From Hofstenia miamia (lineage: Eukaryota > Xenacoelomorpha > Acoela): a stretch of 64,000 bases of DNA. The translations under genes were made by a program, and so were the position numbers. This document shows, piece by piece, positions 1 through 12,893 of the stretch; positions within the stretch are counted from its first letter, which is position 1, and every line of letters starts with the position of its first letter. The notes below the pieces were generated by a model. The model was not told the origin of the DNA and did not search any database. It was given only the letters and a program-made list of their open reading frames with translations. The stretch covers positions 1,540,686 through 1,604,685 of the forward strand of contig SCFE01000048.1 in the NCBI GenBank assembly GCA_004352715.1, written 5' to 3'.

Positions 1-57
1 NNNNNNNNNNNNNNNNNNNNNNNNNNNNNNNNNNNNNNNNNNNNNNNNNNNNNNNNN
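1..57. other. Assembly gap (57 N)
   Basis: A run of N that ends directly in a (TA)n tract. The gap probably reflects a microsatellite that could not be assembled. Confidence 0.95.

Positions 58-87
<30 letters not shown>
58..87. repeat. (TA)n microsatellite
   Basis: Uninterrupted TA dinucleotides between the gap and the left end of the 88-738 element. Its true length is unknown because the left side is N. Confidence 0.95.
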
Positions 88-91
<4 letters not shown>

Positions 92-734
92 TAAGATACT
101 TTCTGTACTATGGGAATCGAGATTTTTGCGTACAAAGCGTATCTGGCCCAGTTTTTCCCATAGTACAGAGCGAATCCTGCTCCGCATTTTTTAAAAAATT
201 GATCGAATTATTTTTTTAGTATTAGTGTGCTATCAGATCTGCATAAAGGTCTAGATACAAGAATTTGAGCAACTTCTAATAAATAGGTCAAATTTTAGGA
301 ATTTTTTCAAAAAATATATTTATATATTCGTTTTGTACTATTATTCTATATTTTTTTAGAATGACTGAGAATGATAAATTTTGTGATATAAGTTCTGTTG
401 ATCTTAATATTGAACTAGATGTTGTGGAAATGAGCCAAAGAAAAGTCACTGATCGCCACAAGCCATCTAAAAAAAGATTTTCTTATGTTTGTAATAAAAA
501 TATTGTTAGCATGCGCCAACATCTAACAGTATATACCGATGAGGAATATAAAAATTATACGCATTTTCAAGTAATATTAAGTGTACTAGATTAAAAATTA
601 AAAAAAAACTTTTTTTAAAAAAACAGGTACAAAGCGTATATATAAATATATTTTTTGTACAAAGCAAATCTATAAATTTTTGAAAAAATACATAACGAAT
701 CTATGTATAAAAAAAGTGTACTCAGCGTATCTTA

Positions 735-738
<4 letters not shown>
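88..738. mobile_element. Non-autonomous inverted-repeat element bounded by (TA)n
   Basis: The interval starts with TTCATAAGATAC (88-99) and ends with its exact reverse complement (727-738). Both ends abut long (TA)n tracts, which fits an insertion at TA or within a TA microsatellite. A motif close to GTACAAAGCGTATCT recurs near both ends: inverted at about 95-108, then direct at 130-144, about 163-177, 627-641, 657-671 and 717-732. A 14-bp perfect inverted repeat (103-116 with 155-168) could form a hairpin near the left end. At about 650 bp with no recognisable transposase it looks like a MITE or a deleted DNA transposon. Subterminal repeats of this kind are often transposase-binding sites in DNA transposons; that role is inferred. 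The superfamily is unknown. Confidence 0.6.
361..594 (+). CDS. Small ORF of 77 codons inside the 88-738 element
   Basis: Open from an ATG preceded by a pyrimidine-rich stretch ending in TTTTTTTAGA, so the ATG could lie just after a splice acceptor. The peptide is acidic at the start and basic in the middle (residues about 27-42) and ends at a TAG. I recognise no family. Its amino-acid composition is less AT-driven than that of most chance ORFs here, so it could be a transposase fragment or a degenerate exon. It may also be chance. Confidence 0.25.
   Translation: MTENDKFCDISSVDLNIELDVVEMSQRKVTDRHKPSKKRFSYVCNKNIVSMRQHLTVYTDEEYKNYTHFQVILSVLD

Positions 739-771
<33 letters not shown>
739..771. 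repeat. (TA)n microsatellite
   Basis: TA tract directly abutting the right inverted repeat of the 88-738 element. Confidence 0.95.
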
Positions 772-774
<3 letters not shown>

Positions 775-1970
775 AGCTGCAGCTATTCGTACCATAATAT
801 TTGTCTCATTCTTTGTATCTCTTTTCTCCTACTATAAACTAAATATACGCTGCATCGATATAAATTGCCTACAATTTCATCCGCCGACATCATATATTTT
901 AAAGTTGCATTACATACATGTATGTATTCATAAGACATGATGTGTACATTTTCAATAGTGAATATTTGTTTTCCGAAGAACTTGCAAGTAAAACTTCTAA
1001 GTGGAATATTCTCATACTTAGTGCATTACTCGTCTAAGGCAGTTCACGCGTGATTTATGATAAACAGGTTATAATGTTATAAGGAAAATTAAGAAGCCAA
1101 TGATATGCATTGTGCTTTCAATTATTGTTAAATGTGGACATCTAGTTAGGCCTAGTTCAATACCACACTTACAATGTTGTTGATCTTTTAAGAGAAATAA
1201 CCATAGTAAGCATTTACACACTGATGAAACATCTTTTTTGAATTTTAGTCTAACATATTCTACATCATTTAACATTAGTTTAACTGCAATTACTAGCTGT
1301 ATTATTAATTGTATTTGATATCGACAATTACCAATGAGAGAGCTCTCTTTAATAAATTTCCAACTGCAGAGATGAGTTCAATAAGATGCCGGAAAAGACT
1401 TATCTCAACAAAGCATTCTATATGATGTACTTTACAAAGAATTTCCGATCCAAAAAATTCAACGGAGCAAGACATTTAAATTTCCTTCATGCCGATTGTT
1501 CTGCTTCCTCCCTGAGAATAATGCTTTTTCTAAGAGAAGTGTCTGGCAGTTATTTACAGTATTATATTAAAAACTAATTTGAATATTTCTAGCAGCACTT
1601 AAGCTCCAAAAGAAATTGAATATAGTAACTCATTAATGTCGAGGTTGAGCACCATGCTAATATGGGAAATCTTCTGCTAGTTCAGCTGATGTGTAGTTAA
1701 ATAGAAAATGTTTACATTTTCTCTATAATATGTTTCTTTAAAACTAAACCTTCAACTATATTCAATGGTTCGAAAATACTGTATATAGGTACACAGTGAG
1801 CTTCCCTTAGTTGGCCACTATTGGAGCACATTTATCTATGAGTTTCCCTTGTCTACTGAAACAATAATGACGAAAACAATAACGAAGTTGAATCATAGAT
1901 GTATGTAATTCAAAAATGAAAGTAACAAGAGATTTTCGATGTGGTAGCCATTATTTGAATAACAAAGTCG
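772..1970. other. AT-rich stretch, no feature recognised
   Basis: Only short chance ORFs are present (for example 1386-1577 + and 1069-1275 -). Their composition follows the AT bias and no motif is recognisable. Confidence 0.6.
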
Positions 1971-2209
1971 TTAAGAACTACACAGTTCATTATGGAATGA
2001 ATCAATCTCAGATTGACGATATTCGTCCGACGTACGACGATGAGTTGGATCGGGCCCAACCTTTCTTGGTTAGAGGGACAGTGTCTCTAAAAAACGCTGA
2101 CCCAACTTGCGTAATGCTCTCATACACGTGGACTTTTCTTGTTGAACTTTTCTTTGAATTGCCTCAGGGCTTCTTCTCAATTGTCGAAAGTTAGTTCATA
2201 AGGCACCAT
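1971..2209 (-). pseudogene. Tc1/mariner-type transposase remnant, N-terminal HTH region
   Basis: The minus strand reads an ATG at 2209, then a broken frame containing ALRQFKEKFNKKSPRV, a stop, and EHYASWVSVF. After a frame change it reads RRTSDEYRQSEIDSF. This matches the usual layout of mariner-superfamily transposases in animals: an HTH with a basic FKEKF-NKKSP-type helix, a W..F..TGSV-like turn, then a GRPRTSDE-like linker. At least three stops or frameshifts interrupt it, and no catalytic DDE region follows. It is GC-richer than its surroundings. The plus-strand ORF at 1916-2194 is its antisense shadow. The assignment rests on remembered family patterns only. Confidence 0.45.
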
Positions 2210-2235
2210 AGCTGCTGTCTCTTCATTTGTATTCT

Positions 2236-4749
2236 TCCATCACGAGCGCTAAAATTCTTTGAAAGTAAGTTCAATTTCTGCAGCTAATTAAATCAATAAT
2301 CTCGTTTCAATAGACATAAAAATGATGGTTTTAAATTCATTCAAATTGCGGCCCAACTAAGTTAAACACCTTATATATATATATATATAGAAAATAGCCA
2401 CTCCTTAAACACTTTCGACTTCCAGAATCATTGTCAAATCAAAACTGCAGCAACATAGGCTTACACTAAGCTCCGAGGTATTCTAGTTTATTCCAAAATA
2501 TAAATATGCATGAACTTAAAATATTTTTGATGCTAGTTGATTGGTCAATAATTGCTCATTATCTTTGTATTTTATGTAAAGAGCATCCATTAGTGTTAAA
2601 TCATTAGTATTTTTCAACATTGTAAAAAATGTTTAAATTCTTTGATACGTGTTCAGTATATATCTCAGGTTTTCTATGCCCTTTAGCTTGGTCATGTAGT
2701 TAATGGATGACTTATTTCACCTAAATCCGATTTTTACAATCGTCGCAGAGTTGTATTCATAAGCTAATGATGAAATCAAATCTAATTCAAGAGGATCCTT
2801 GTTTTTAATGATATCAAACCCAGTGATTTGAAAATTGTTGTTTGCTTTTTAATGAATTTATGCTAAAATCTCAAATTACTAGATCTAATAATTTGATTAT
2901 GTTTATATATATATATATATATATATATAACGACCAGTTGCGGTTTAACTGGAGGATAATTAATATTTTGAATGCTAAATATTAAATCCATCAATAAGAC
3001 AATTTCAAGAGTGTATCAAGATATTGCTCCTGATACAGGTGCAACATTTAGTCTTATCAACAGTTTGATGATATCCCAAATTTGTTTCCTCAATTGTTTC
3101 TTTTTATTGAAGAATGTATTTGACTTTTTTTGTCTAATGTAGTTGCCGCTGTCAGTTACAATTTTTTTTTGTAGTGGATTGTAGATAGAAAAACAGTATC
3201 TACACAAAACTATAAAAACCCAACTTTAATGAAATATTTTGATTTCAACTAGCGAAAGCTCTATTTTTCTCCGAGTACATAATACGTTGTCCTCGAATTA
3301 CCCGCAATAATTCTTAGTCAAAGATTAATATATATTATTGTACAGCAGATCGTTTTCTAAATATGCCAAAAAGCATTTATTGATGGAGTATTTTAGACAA
3401 AAAATTTTGTCTATATCTATCTACTTTATCACCAAACATTGGATAAAACATTTAAGCACTTAAGTTCACGTGGCAAATTAAATGAGTTAGATTGCTGACA
3501 AAATTGATCCCTGCGATTGTTTCTGTAACCGAATTGCAAATATTGGATTCAAATAAATCCAAAGTAAATATTTTGCTGATGCTCGGTTCTTTAAAATATT
3601 AATACCATAAACAGTTGGCTGCAGAACACATCAAGTAGAACATTTTTGTCCAGGTGAACAAAGTAAACAACAGATTGTCATTTAAATACTCAATCATCAC
3701 ATAGATGAATTTTTTGAAACTAAAAATATCAATGTCCAGTGTCAAATAACAATTGAATCGTATGGATTTCATAATTATTAGGTCTTACCTTTACCAATTG
3801 CCCTAAGATTGGTTCAAGATATAGAATCCTGGTTTAGATGATGATTTATGATAATCATGTTTCAATTCAGATTTCGCAGGCAACATTTAAATATTTTTGT
3901 CTACATGTAGCATTTCCATTACCACCATTGATTGAATTAAATTTATGTTATTTTTTATTGCTGCACAAAATCCTTGATATAAATGATGTTAAAACATCCT
4001 AATTATGCTTAATTCTAACCATATACAATTGAAATACATAATCAAATTGTTTCAAATAATCTTGAAATATAAATGTTCTGTTTATTCCTTAAGTATGTAA
4101 GCCTTATAAATTACCAATGTTCTTGAATAGGGATAACAAAAGATATGAAAGAAAGTACGAATTTTTTAATCAATCACAAAGGGTGAAATACAGTGATGGA
4201 TAAGGGGGAATTTGCAGATCAGTTCCATTTATAGTTTGATTCAGGCAATTTGGGGAGTCAATCTTCGTTGACCGTTGTTTGCAAACAGCCCTATATATGA
4301 TATGCTTAAATAGAGTTTCAAAATAGTGCATTTTTTAGAAATTTTTAGTTATCAGTAAAAATAATTGTAATTAATTAAATCTTATGTAAGAAAGAATGTT
4401 AATGGGGAATTGATTTCCAACATTCTTGACATAAATTTTTTAATATATTTGGAAATATTAATGGATTTCCTGTCTAGAAACGCTGACAAAGAAAAAATTC
4501 CTTCATTGTTTTTAAATTACATTATTATAAAGTTTCTCTAACAGTCTTTCGTAAAGAACCAGCTTAATGCGGAAACATGCAAAAAACATTGTTTCTCAAT
4601 AATTGCATAAAATGGAACTACAGTTGGATTCATTTAAAAACTTCCACTATGCAAAATAGTTTGCTATATTCTTGTAATTTGTAAATCTGACCAAATATAG
4701 TCATTATAGTCATGTATTTCGGATAACGATTCCTACAATCAAATTAAGA

Positions 4750-4786
<37 letters not shown>

Positions 4787-5182
4787 TGTTATATATATAT
4801 ATATGTATGTAAGTATTACCAAGTGAAAATATTGAATTGCGAGATGTTTCAATTTTGAACAGTGAATGCTATCTCTGTTCTACACTGAGGGTGAAATAAA
4901 ACCTGACTATTTCAGTTTCTTTCGATCACGACTTAAACTCAAACCATAAAAAGATTGAGCTTGAATTGAGGTTTTCTTGAAATATTTAAAAAAATACCTT
5001 CATTTCAAAATTTCACGCAAAAGATTCAGGAATGTTGAATAGGCTTTTAAAAATATGTTAAGGTTAACACAAAGGACTTGATTTATCAATTTATGTATTG
5101 AGTCGAGGCTAGTGACGCCGCCCTTTTACTTCGTCTTCAACTCTTAGCTCTTTAATCTGTAGGACAAAAAAGCATTACGAAT
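2236..5182. other. AT-rich stretch with small (TA)n tracts, no gene recognised
   Basis: Holds (TA)n at 2372-2389, 2903-2930 and 4752-4806. No coding stretch, inverted-repeat element or RNA gene could be supported. Confidence 0.6.
4752..4806. repeat. (TA)n microsatellite, interrupted
   Basis: Two TA tracts separated by CTGTT. Confidence 0.9.
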
Positions 5183-5200
5183 GTGGCTTTAGCAAAAGTA

Positions 5201-5201
5201 T

Positions 5202-5234
<33 letters not shown>

Positions 5235-5422
5235 NNNNNNNNNNNNNNNNNNNNNNNNNNNNNNNNNNNNNNNNNNNNNNNNNNNNNNNNNNNNNNNNNN
5301 NNNNNNNNNNNNNNNNNNNNNNNNNNNNNNNNNNNNNNNNNNNNNNNNNNNNNNNNNNNNNNNNNNNNNNNNNNNNNNNNNNNNNNNNNNNNGATGATGA
5401 TGATGATGATGATGATGATGAT
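5201..5422. repeat. (GAT)n trinucleotide microsatellite around an N gap
   Basis: ATG/GAT triplets run into N at 5235-5392 and continue after it. Poly-Asp or poly-Met reading frames through it are repeat translations, not genes. Confidence 0.95.
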
Positions 5423-5479
5423 AAGCTAACCTAAGAATTCAGTGATCGTAATACGATTGCATAAAATTTATGAATTTCA

Positions 5480-5482
<3 letters not shown>

Positions 5483-5514
<32 letters not shown>
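5483..5514. repeat. (TA)n microsatellite
   Basis: Pure TA tract about 60 bp downstream of the GAT array. Confidence 0.95.
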
Positions 5515-5517
<3 letters not shown>

Positions 5518-8500
5518 CATTTATATACAGTACGAATCTATGAGCTCCTAAGATGGTTGGATTATGAAAAATATTAGGTTTTGCCCATTTTATAATAGTC
5601 TATTTCACTGGCCCTTTACAAATTTTTACCAAGCTCCACGACTTATTGAAACCACCCATATCCATAAAGTTTTTTTATAACAAATGCAACTCGATAAGAA
5701 CTCCTCTCGAACTATTTGCGTATTTTGTAATCTAAATTATAGTACATTTTATTTTGGAAAAATTTCACATTTTTTTCCCAAAATTATTTCATTCAAAAAA
5801 TGTACATAGTTTAGTCAATTGGCAAGTATTTCTGGTCATTGTAAAAAAACTGATGGTAATTTATGATGTTTCTATAATAAAATTTAGAAAAAACCTTCAG
5901 TCATACATTCACAAATTTCTAGCACCTCATGACTATATTTAACTGCAGTATAAGACTTTGTATATGTTCAAAATTCAATATATTGTAATTAAATACATTT
6001 TTGGTAGCAGTATTTGTTAATTGTTTGAAATGTATTGTTATGACAGAAGATAAGGAGCTCGACAATGAAACGGTACAAAGACGAAGTGCTAATTATACAC
6101 GGTAAATGCGTAGGGTTGTATTGTTTTCTATTGTATGGTAATGAATATTGTGTTAGAGCTATATCTCAAATCCATATTGAACAGGCAACATTTTCACACT
6201 TCTCAAAGTTTTCATAAACTTTACAATCTTGTGGATACAGGATTAATTTTATTCTGCCTAAGAATTTATTAAATTCCTTGATGGTTCAATAAACAATTTT
6301 TTATCGCATTTAATTCACAAACCAATAGAGATATTCGCTTCCGCGACCTCTATCTTTGCCCACGTCGGTCCTCAATAGGATATTGGTAATTTACTCAAGA
6401 AGAAGCAGTTAAGGTTAGCGGTTGCTTCTATCGGTGTTAGACCTCCTGATTACCTGGGTGTGAAATGAATTCGAAACTATTTTTTTAAAATCGAATTTTC
6501 TTTGAAAAATAGTTAAATTTTTTCAAGTGCTTTAGTTTGCGGATAGATATCACAATATCCAACGGTCACAAAATTTTCAGTTTCTGGTATATATTTTCAA
6601 TAACTTCAAATTTGAAGATAGAAGCGTGAAATGCTACAATTTTTTAACTTAGCAGTCTCTCTTGATTGGAAGCCTTGTCAATCCAATAACCTTGTCAAAG
6701 AATTTCGAAAATCAATCATCTATTTCACTACGCGCTTATTTAATAGAATTTTTTCCAAATTGGAATAAACAGATATTTCTTATCAATCATTGATTTTTAA
6801 TGAATTTGATTCAAGTGTAGTTATATCTATAAAGTATCACATATAAAATTAAGCATGTCTACGTAAAGCAAATTTTTGCTTTCAAAACCTGTTCATCCGA
6901 TAAATTGCTGAAATTTCTACCGTGCATAATTAATATCATTGCGATTAATGCAATAGGCCAAGCATTGTATTAATCAGTTTCAGCAAAGCCCAAAATAGTA
7001 TTTATTACGTAGGAGGTCAAATTCAATTATCCTAACTTTGCACATTTTTAATGAGCTGAACTTTGAATGGTCGATGACTTGTCACTCACTGTTAACCTTT
7101 TTAGTCTTTAATGGTGAGTTGTTATAAATATATCTATTGAAATAACTTTAATTTAATGCAGTTTCTTACATTGCAGCTATATCAAGTTTTTTTTTAAAAT
7201 TTGATCTACATCTATGCAAAAAGATAGGTAGTTTTTAATTACAAGGTAAGTAGATTGTCTCATTATATATAGAGTACCCAAAGAAATTTCATAAAAACTA
7301 AGCTATATTTTAAGTCTGTTTTTTAAATACCAGAATTACTCAGATGGAGTGTTTAATGTCAAACCACAATTTTTACTTTTAAAATTAAGAGTACATCAAA
7401 TCTAAACTAACCTCAATACCTGACGAAAATCATTGTCAACAGTTAATATAGAAAAAACTAGAGTAACAACTAGCTCTATGTGAGATACATAGGGCAAGGT
7501 CCTGGTGAACATCTCCCTGTTCTCTGTTCAATAAAAATCAATGTTGATTGGAGTCAACGACCTAAGATTTAGAATTCATTGTTAATTTAGATTTGTTGAG
7601 AAAACGCAAAGTTGAGTATTACTCAAAATAGAGGAATGATACATTAACGCTGTTGTATTCATTTATTCGAAAGGCTATGACTTCATTAAACATTTTCTCA
7701 TTAATTTCTATAATAGATTCTGACATTTAGAATGGAAGATATTTGAAGTTTTAGTAAATGTAGTTCTGTAAATCATTCAATTTATTCACTTTTGACTTAT
7801 CAGTAAGATTTCTTTAAATACACTAATCGAATGATATTACACAACACGATATTGAAATCATCACCATCAAAATTTATAAGGTCATTATAAAATTATAAAT
7901 AGATTGTAGATGCCATCTGTCGTGTATAGAAGACAAAGGATGGCAAGTTATTGATGTATTTGGGTGGAGACAATTCTATACTACTATCAGATGACGTCAC
8001 ATTTAAAAATACGTGTTTTATGCTGAACTTTTTAAATGCATTAAAACCGTAAAAATACGACATTTGGGGCTTAGTGTGGCATCCCTTTTAATCTTCGTCT
8101 AAACATGAAGGTTCAGCCAAGTGCTACTATCCATTTACTCTATTACTCTATTTCACATTTAGAATGAGATATGGAAAATTACGGTTACTTCTGCTTGAAA
8201 GCAGGACTCTTTTGAGTTTTCAACCACTAAAAAAACTCGTGATAATAATAAAATTTCATTCATTCATTGCATATGTATATAAAATGTTAAGAGTGGATTT
8301 TTAAAACTTAGTCAAGTTTTAAGACTTTTTAAAATGTGTATATTATGCTCGGTTATTAAAATTCTTAAAAATGCATATTTAACAAATAAAATTGTATTCC
8401 CACAACCGTTTCATTTCAAATCTTCATCATCAATGCTAGCAGATTTTAATAAAAAACTTTGTAGTATACTGGCAATATATTCGCAGCATCACGTCTTCTG

Positions 8501-9610
8501 AAAGAAATTTGCCAAGAAATTTAATGAGAATGATATGTTTAAATAATTAATTATCACGCAGAATTTCTTAATATAAATGTCCAAATCTAGACATCTGATA
8601 AATCATAATCAAGTTATAAACCATTATTGTTGAGTTGTAAAATAAATGCTGTGACGTACTAATTCTGTCATTTGCAGTCTTAAATGTCAAAAAGTGTACT
8701 TGAAGTGCAATATCATCAAACGAAATGGAAAGAATTAATTAAAAACATTTCAATTGGAATTCTAACTACAGTCAATGGTTAGATGTTAATAATTTCTAAG
8801 CAAGATATCGATATTTACAAAGAAACCTTTCTGAGATATTCCTCATGACATCATTCAAATTACCCAACTTACTATAATTTGCTCAAATTAGAACTATACT
8901 GCTGATGTAATGTTAGTAATTTGGTTTTTTAGACAGTATACTTATGATGCATGTTAGATAATTATTCCAATTTATGTATATTGCTCATTGTTAATCTATA
9001 TTCAATGCCTATTTTTAGAAGATATCCCTAGCGTATATCAATTGTTATTCAAGAAATGAATCATATTTGCCATTTTCCCATGCAATGTCCAATTTAATAA
9101 TATATGAAAGCAGAAATTTCTAGAACTTACGAAATTTTTAACACATTGTGAAAAATTAATTTAAATTTTTTTTATTCTTACTAAATTTACAATTAAAGTA
9201 ATAAATTATATATATATTCTTAATCAAATAGCTTTTTATATTTTCTAACACTGAAGTCATCAAAGTAGAAAACAAAAGATGAGTAAACATGTGCTTAACA
9301 AAGGGGTGCAAAACTGAACATTTTTGCGAAAGAGAGCTTAAATAGCCTGATAGATTTTGTGACTGCACTGGAATAATTGTGCTAAATAGAAGCAAAAATT
9401 GGAAAATATTCCTAAATATTATATATATATATATAAATATATATATATATGCTATTATCTACCCATATAACTACCTATTGAAGCAAATTTTCTTAAGCCT
9501 TCAATATCTTTGTTTTAAATAAATTTTCATACAATTCTAAAAGAAATATTATTCTCTGATTTCATTTCGTAAGTAATCCCCACAACCTACGTTGATTTGC
9601 TTGCATTTAG
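5515..9610. other. AT-rich stretch, no gene recognised
   Basis: Four kilobases with only chance-length ORFs. A slightly GC-richer patch at about 6330-6460 has short open frames but no clear splice sites. A short (TA)n lies at 9420-9450. Nothing else can be supported; intron or intergenic DNA is the likeliest reading. Confidence 0.55.
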
Positions 9611-9793
9611 ATTGGCTCCATGTTACTCAAGGCAGTATCATAGCGGCATTGGTATTAAGCACGTTATCTTGTCTTACACTGCTTCGCTCATCTACCAGAT
9701 GTAGCTCTTCTGCGCGCCATTTACGGGATGAAGAAGAAGAGGATATTACCAAGTGCCTAGATGGTTTGCTTATAGTCATCAATATTTTAACAG
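9611..9793 (+). CDS. Candidate internal exon of a membrane protein
   Basis: An open stretch is preceded by TTTGCTTGCATTTAG, a good pyrimidine-rich splice acceptor, and followed by CAG|GTATCT, a good donor. The enclosed exon is 183 bp (61 codons) and phase-symmetric, entering and leaving after codon position 1. The peptide has a hydrophobic segment (GSIIAALVLSTLSCLTLL), a serine- and arginine-rich stretch, an acidic run (DEEEED), then a second hydrophobic segment starting at LDGLLIVINILTG and continuing past the donor. This suggests one or two membrane helices around a short charged loop. Local GC is higher than in the flanks. I recognise no family and see no partner exon in the window. The antisense ORF at 9627-9836 is treated as a shadow. 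Confidence 0.35.
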
Positions 9794-10330
9794 GTATCTT
9801 ACTTACAATTTTATTTAAGAATTTCAAATTTTTCACTTAGAAATTATTACCTGAGTATGCAATAGACATTAAGTATCTTTAAGCTTTTATATGAAACACC
9901 AGTTAGAAGAACAGTATATCCATAAATATGACCATTCATAGAGCCCTTAAGACATTTTTGTAAGGATCGAAAGTTTGAACAATTTCCATCCCATAAGACA
10001 GTTTTATGTTAAAATAATGGAATGCTTTGCATCTATTTCAAGAATATTTATTTAGTTTAATCGCTCTTTCATTTTCCATACAAAAGTGACATTTTTGCAA
10101 TCAAAGACTCCAATTTTGAAATCAAAAGTAAAAATTTGCAATCAAGCAATAGTAACATTATTTTTAATTTTTTTCTCATTTCTAAGGTAATTTTTAGCGC
10201 TTTTCTGACTTCGTCGGTTATTTGCACGCATTTCATAAAATGATCACAAACTATCCAAAAAGTGAAAATTGCTGTGATAGTAATTTAAATATAATCGATA
10301 CAGAAATTCGGAATACTTACATGTATATTA
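9794..10330. other. AT-rich stretch, no feature recognised
   Basis: No supported ORF or repeat. If the preceding exon is real, this would be intron. Confidence 0.5.
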
Positions 10331-10570
10331 GGGTGTGACAATATGAGTTAAGCAACCCGAAAACGACCCGAAACGTTATCAAATGATGACTAACATAAAT
10401 CATTTTCTGACAGAGTACAGAGCAATTCATTGGTATTACTTAACGTCTTGAAACTTTCTGAAATCAACTGGTGACTAACATCAGTCACATTTTGAATAAT
10501 CAATCTAAGCTTTGTACCTGAAACCCGAAATCGGGTCGGGCTTAATCGGTTACCCGATGTTAATCTTTAA
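10331..10570. repeat. Dispersed repeat with CCCGA-rich motifs, copy 1
   Basis: Starts GGGTGTGACA and carries several ACCCGAAA / CGGGTCGGG / ACCCGATGT words near both ends. A related sequence lies at about 31664-31790, where the right end reads GTACCTGATGTCACCCTT. Shared unusual GC-rich words in an AT-rich background suggest a MITE-like family. Ends and target duplications are not clear. Confidence 0.4.
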
Positions 10571-12450
10571 TGAATATTCCTACATCAAACTGTAGTATTT
10601 AAAAAGTATATGTACATGAATATAAAATAAAACAGATCTAATGTGAACTTTTAAAAAATATATAACTTGACATACATGTGATTTTATTGTCATAAATATC
10701 TTTATATAATATTTGCCTGGTCATGCAATGAACCATAATTTACTTATTGAAAGTAAATTTAGTGAATTTGAAATAATTTTCAGTTCATAGTCATAGAAAT
10801 ACAATTCTATTTTTTATACAGCTTGTGTATAAAACTTATAAAGTGCTTTGAAAATGAGAAAAATTTTGCAAAACATCTTAGTTGATTACAAAATTGCTAC
10901 TAGTGATTGCAAAAAACGTTTCAATTGAATGCGAAATGGTATATTTAATGTATTTCACAATACAATTACTCGAACATAATCGATTATTCCAACAAACCTT
11001 GAAAAACCACACCTCCAAGTAATCGGATAATTGAAGGTCTATCGTATTATCTCTAACTATCTATATTTCAAAAACCAAACTCAAATCCCCCACTTATTCT
11101 AACCGTATTATGGACTTGGTCACGCGATATTTAGAATTTTAGAGCGAAAAATTAAAATTTAAATTTTGCTGTTCTTCTCTACATACCCATATTATATGCA
11201 ATTAAGACTTTAATTATAGTGATATTAATACAATAATGGGGAATAATAGTGAAAATTAGTAACAAGAAGAATCTATGCCTGGTAACAGAATCATTGGAAT
11301 TCCGTTACCATGACGTTCCATTACGATTTAGAAACAATTGGTTTCTTAATTTTTAATGGAATTAATATATTTCAACTATGCCAATATTTGGTGATAAGAT
11401 AGTGTACTAACCCTAAGGAATATAACATTTATCATATACCTATTTTAAAGAGGAACAGTATGTTATGATGTTAATATTATATACTTGTAAAAGTGATGCT
11501 AACTTTCTAAAATTCCGTTACCTACTAGTTTTGTGTTCATAGATAAAAGAAAAATGAAATTCTCAAAAAATAATTCTGTCTTATTAATGAACCTACTAAG
11601 GAGTCACACATGACCAGCCCATTATATATTAAATGTGTGGTTTTCATAATGGGCGCTTAGGAAAGAGACCCAATTTATTGGCTTGTTCAATGCTCGATCT
11701 TACTGACACAGCTCGTCAGCTTAATCCAATAATTTAGGCTTGAAAGTGAAGTTTAGCCTAAAATTTATTATATAATGTATGCTCAAAATATTGTAAATTT
11801 TAAATTGAAAACGGTTATATCTCATATTATTACTATGAAATGCATATAGTCTCGGCTTATTGCAAGCTCAGCTGATTCCCAAGTATAGCACAATAATATG
11901 TTTGCAGTTGATACAATCTAGTCGGCATTATTAGGTTCTCACTAAATAGCCGAGATTCACATATTTAGTGTCTGACATCATATTCCAAAAGATTGACAGA
12001 CTAACACTCTGTATTCTTTTCTAGCTTTAGACAACAAGCCTAAAATTAATTCTAGCTAAATTTGTTGATTTATGGGTGCTTTAATATTTTTCACGAATTT
12101 TGTTTCGCAATTTCTATGTTATATGTCGCATATGGATTTGATGGCAATGTGCTATTCAGCAAAAGAACTTCTTTGAGAAATCAAAAGGTCCTTCACATTT
12201 ATTTTGGCTGGTGTTAGGATTACGTCTGGCATTGGTATTTTTAGATTTTTTTGGACGCCGTGAATTTCTTGACCTCGAATTTTTTTTGTCTTCAATTTCC
12301 CACCTTGGAAATTGCAGGGACAATTCATTATAATTTCAATTACAAATAACTTATGGCGTCTAAAAGAGGTGTATTATTAATATCAGTATGCTTTTTTAGA
12401 TATAACTTACCCCTTCCCCTTCTAACCAAAATTCATTCTCACAATTTCTG

Positions 12451-12453
<3 letters not shown>
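10571..12453. other. AT-rich stretch, possible small inverted-repeat unit
   Basis: No gene seen. At 11281-11309 GGTAACAGAAT pairs with ATTCCGTTACC, and AATTCCGTTACC recurs at about 11512-11523. This could be a 240-bp MITE or the remains of one, but it is too short to be sure. Confidence 0.4.

Positions 12454-12486
<33 letters not shown>
12454..12486. repeat. (TA)n microsatellite
   Basis: Pure TA tract. The 77-codon ORF running through it (12353-12586) translates the repeat and is not a gene. Confidence 0.95.
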
Positions 12487-12490
<4 letters not shown>

Positions 12491-12832
12491 AATAGTGGCA
12501 CTGCATTCTGTGCAACATTTTTTAGCGGTGTACAGAGCGGATATTTAGACAATCACAATGCATATTTTAATACATTAGTTCCTTAAAATATTAAATTATT
12601 TTTCTTCCAAAAAAAATATATATATACATGTAAGTTGTATTAGATTCAAGTTCACAAAGTTTCTTTATCCTTCTCCAATAGATTGACAGAGAGTGGCCCG
12701 CAAATGCTATTCAAATTTTGTCATTTAAAAAACTTTGGGCTAGTACTCAATAATGTAGACCAATATTCCTAATGCGAAATCTGAAAAATAGAAAAATGTA
12801 TTTCCTTGGCACGTAGGCATTGATATTTACGA

Positions 12833-12834
<2 letters not shown>

Positions 12835-12866
<32 letters not shown>
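12835..12866. repeat. (TA)n microsatellite
   Basis: TA tract about 350 bp from the previous one. The interval between holds GTGTACAGAGCGGATATTT, resembling the repeated motif of the 88-738 element, which may indicate a distant relative. Confidence 0.9.
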
Positions 12867-12868
<2 letters not shown>

Positions 12869-12893
12869 TTACACTTAAAATATTGTTGAAGGC

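Noticed and set aside
1916-2194. 92-codon plus-strand ORF as a host gene
   Set aside because: The opposite strand carries transposase-like blocks (KFNKKSPRV, RTSDEYRQSEIDSF), so the plus ORF is a shadow.
5183-5434. Poly-Asp and poly-Met ORFs
   Set aside because: Translations of the (GAT)n microsatellite and its gap.
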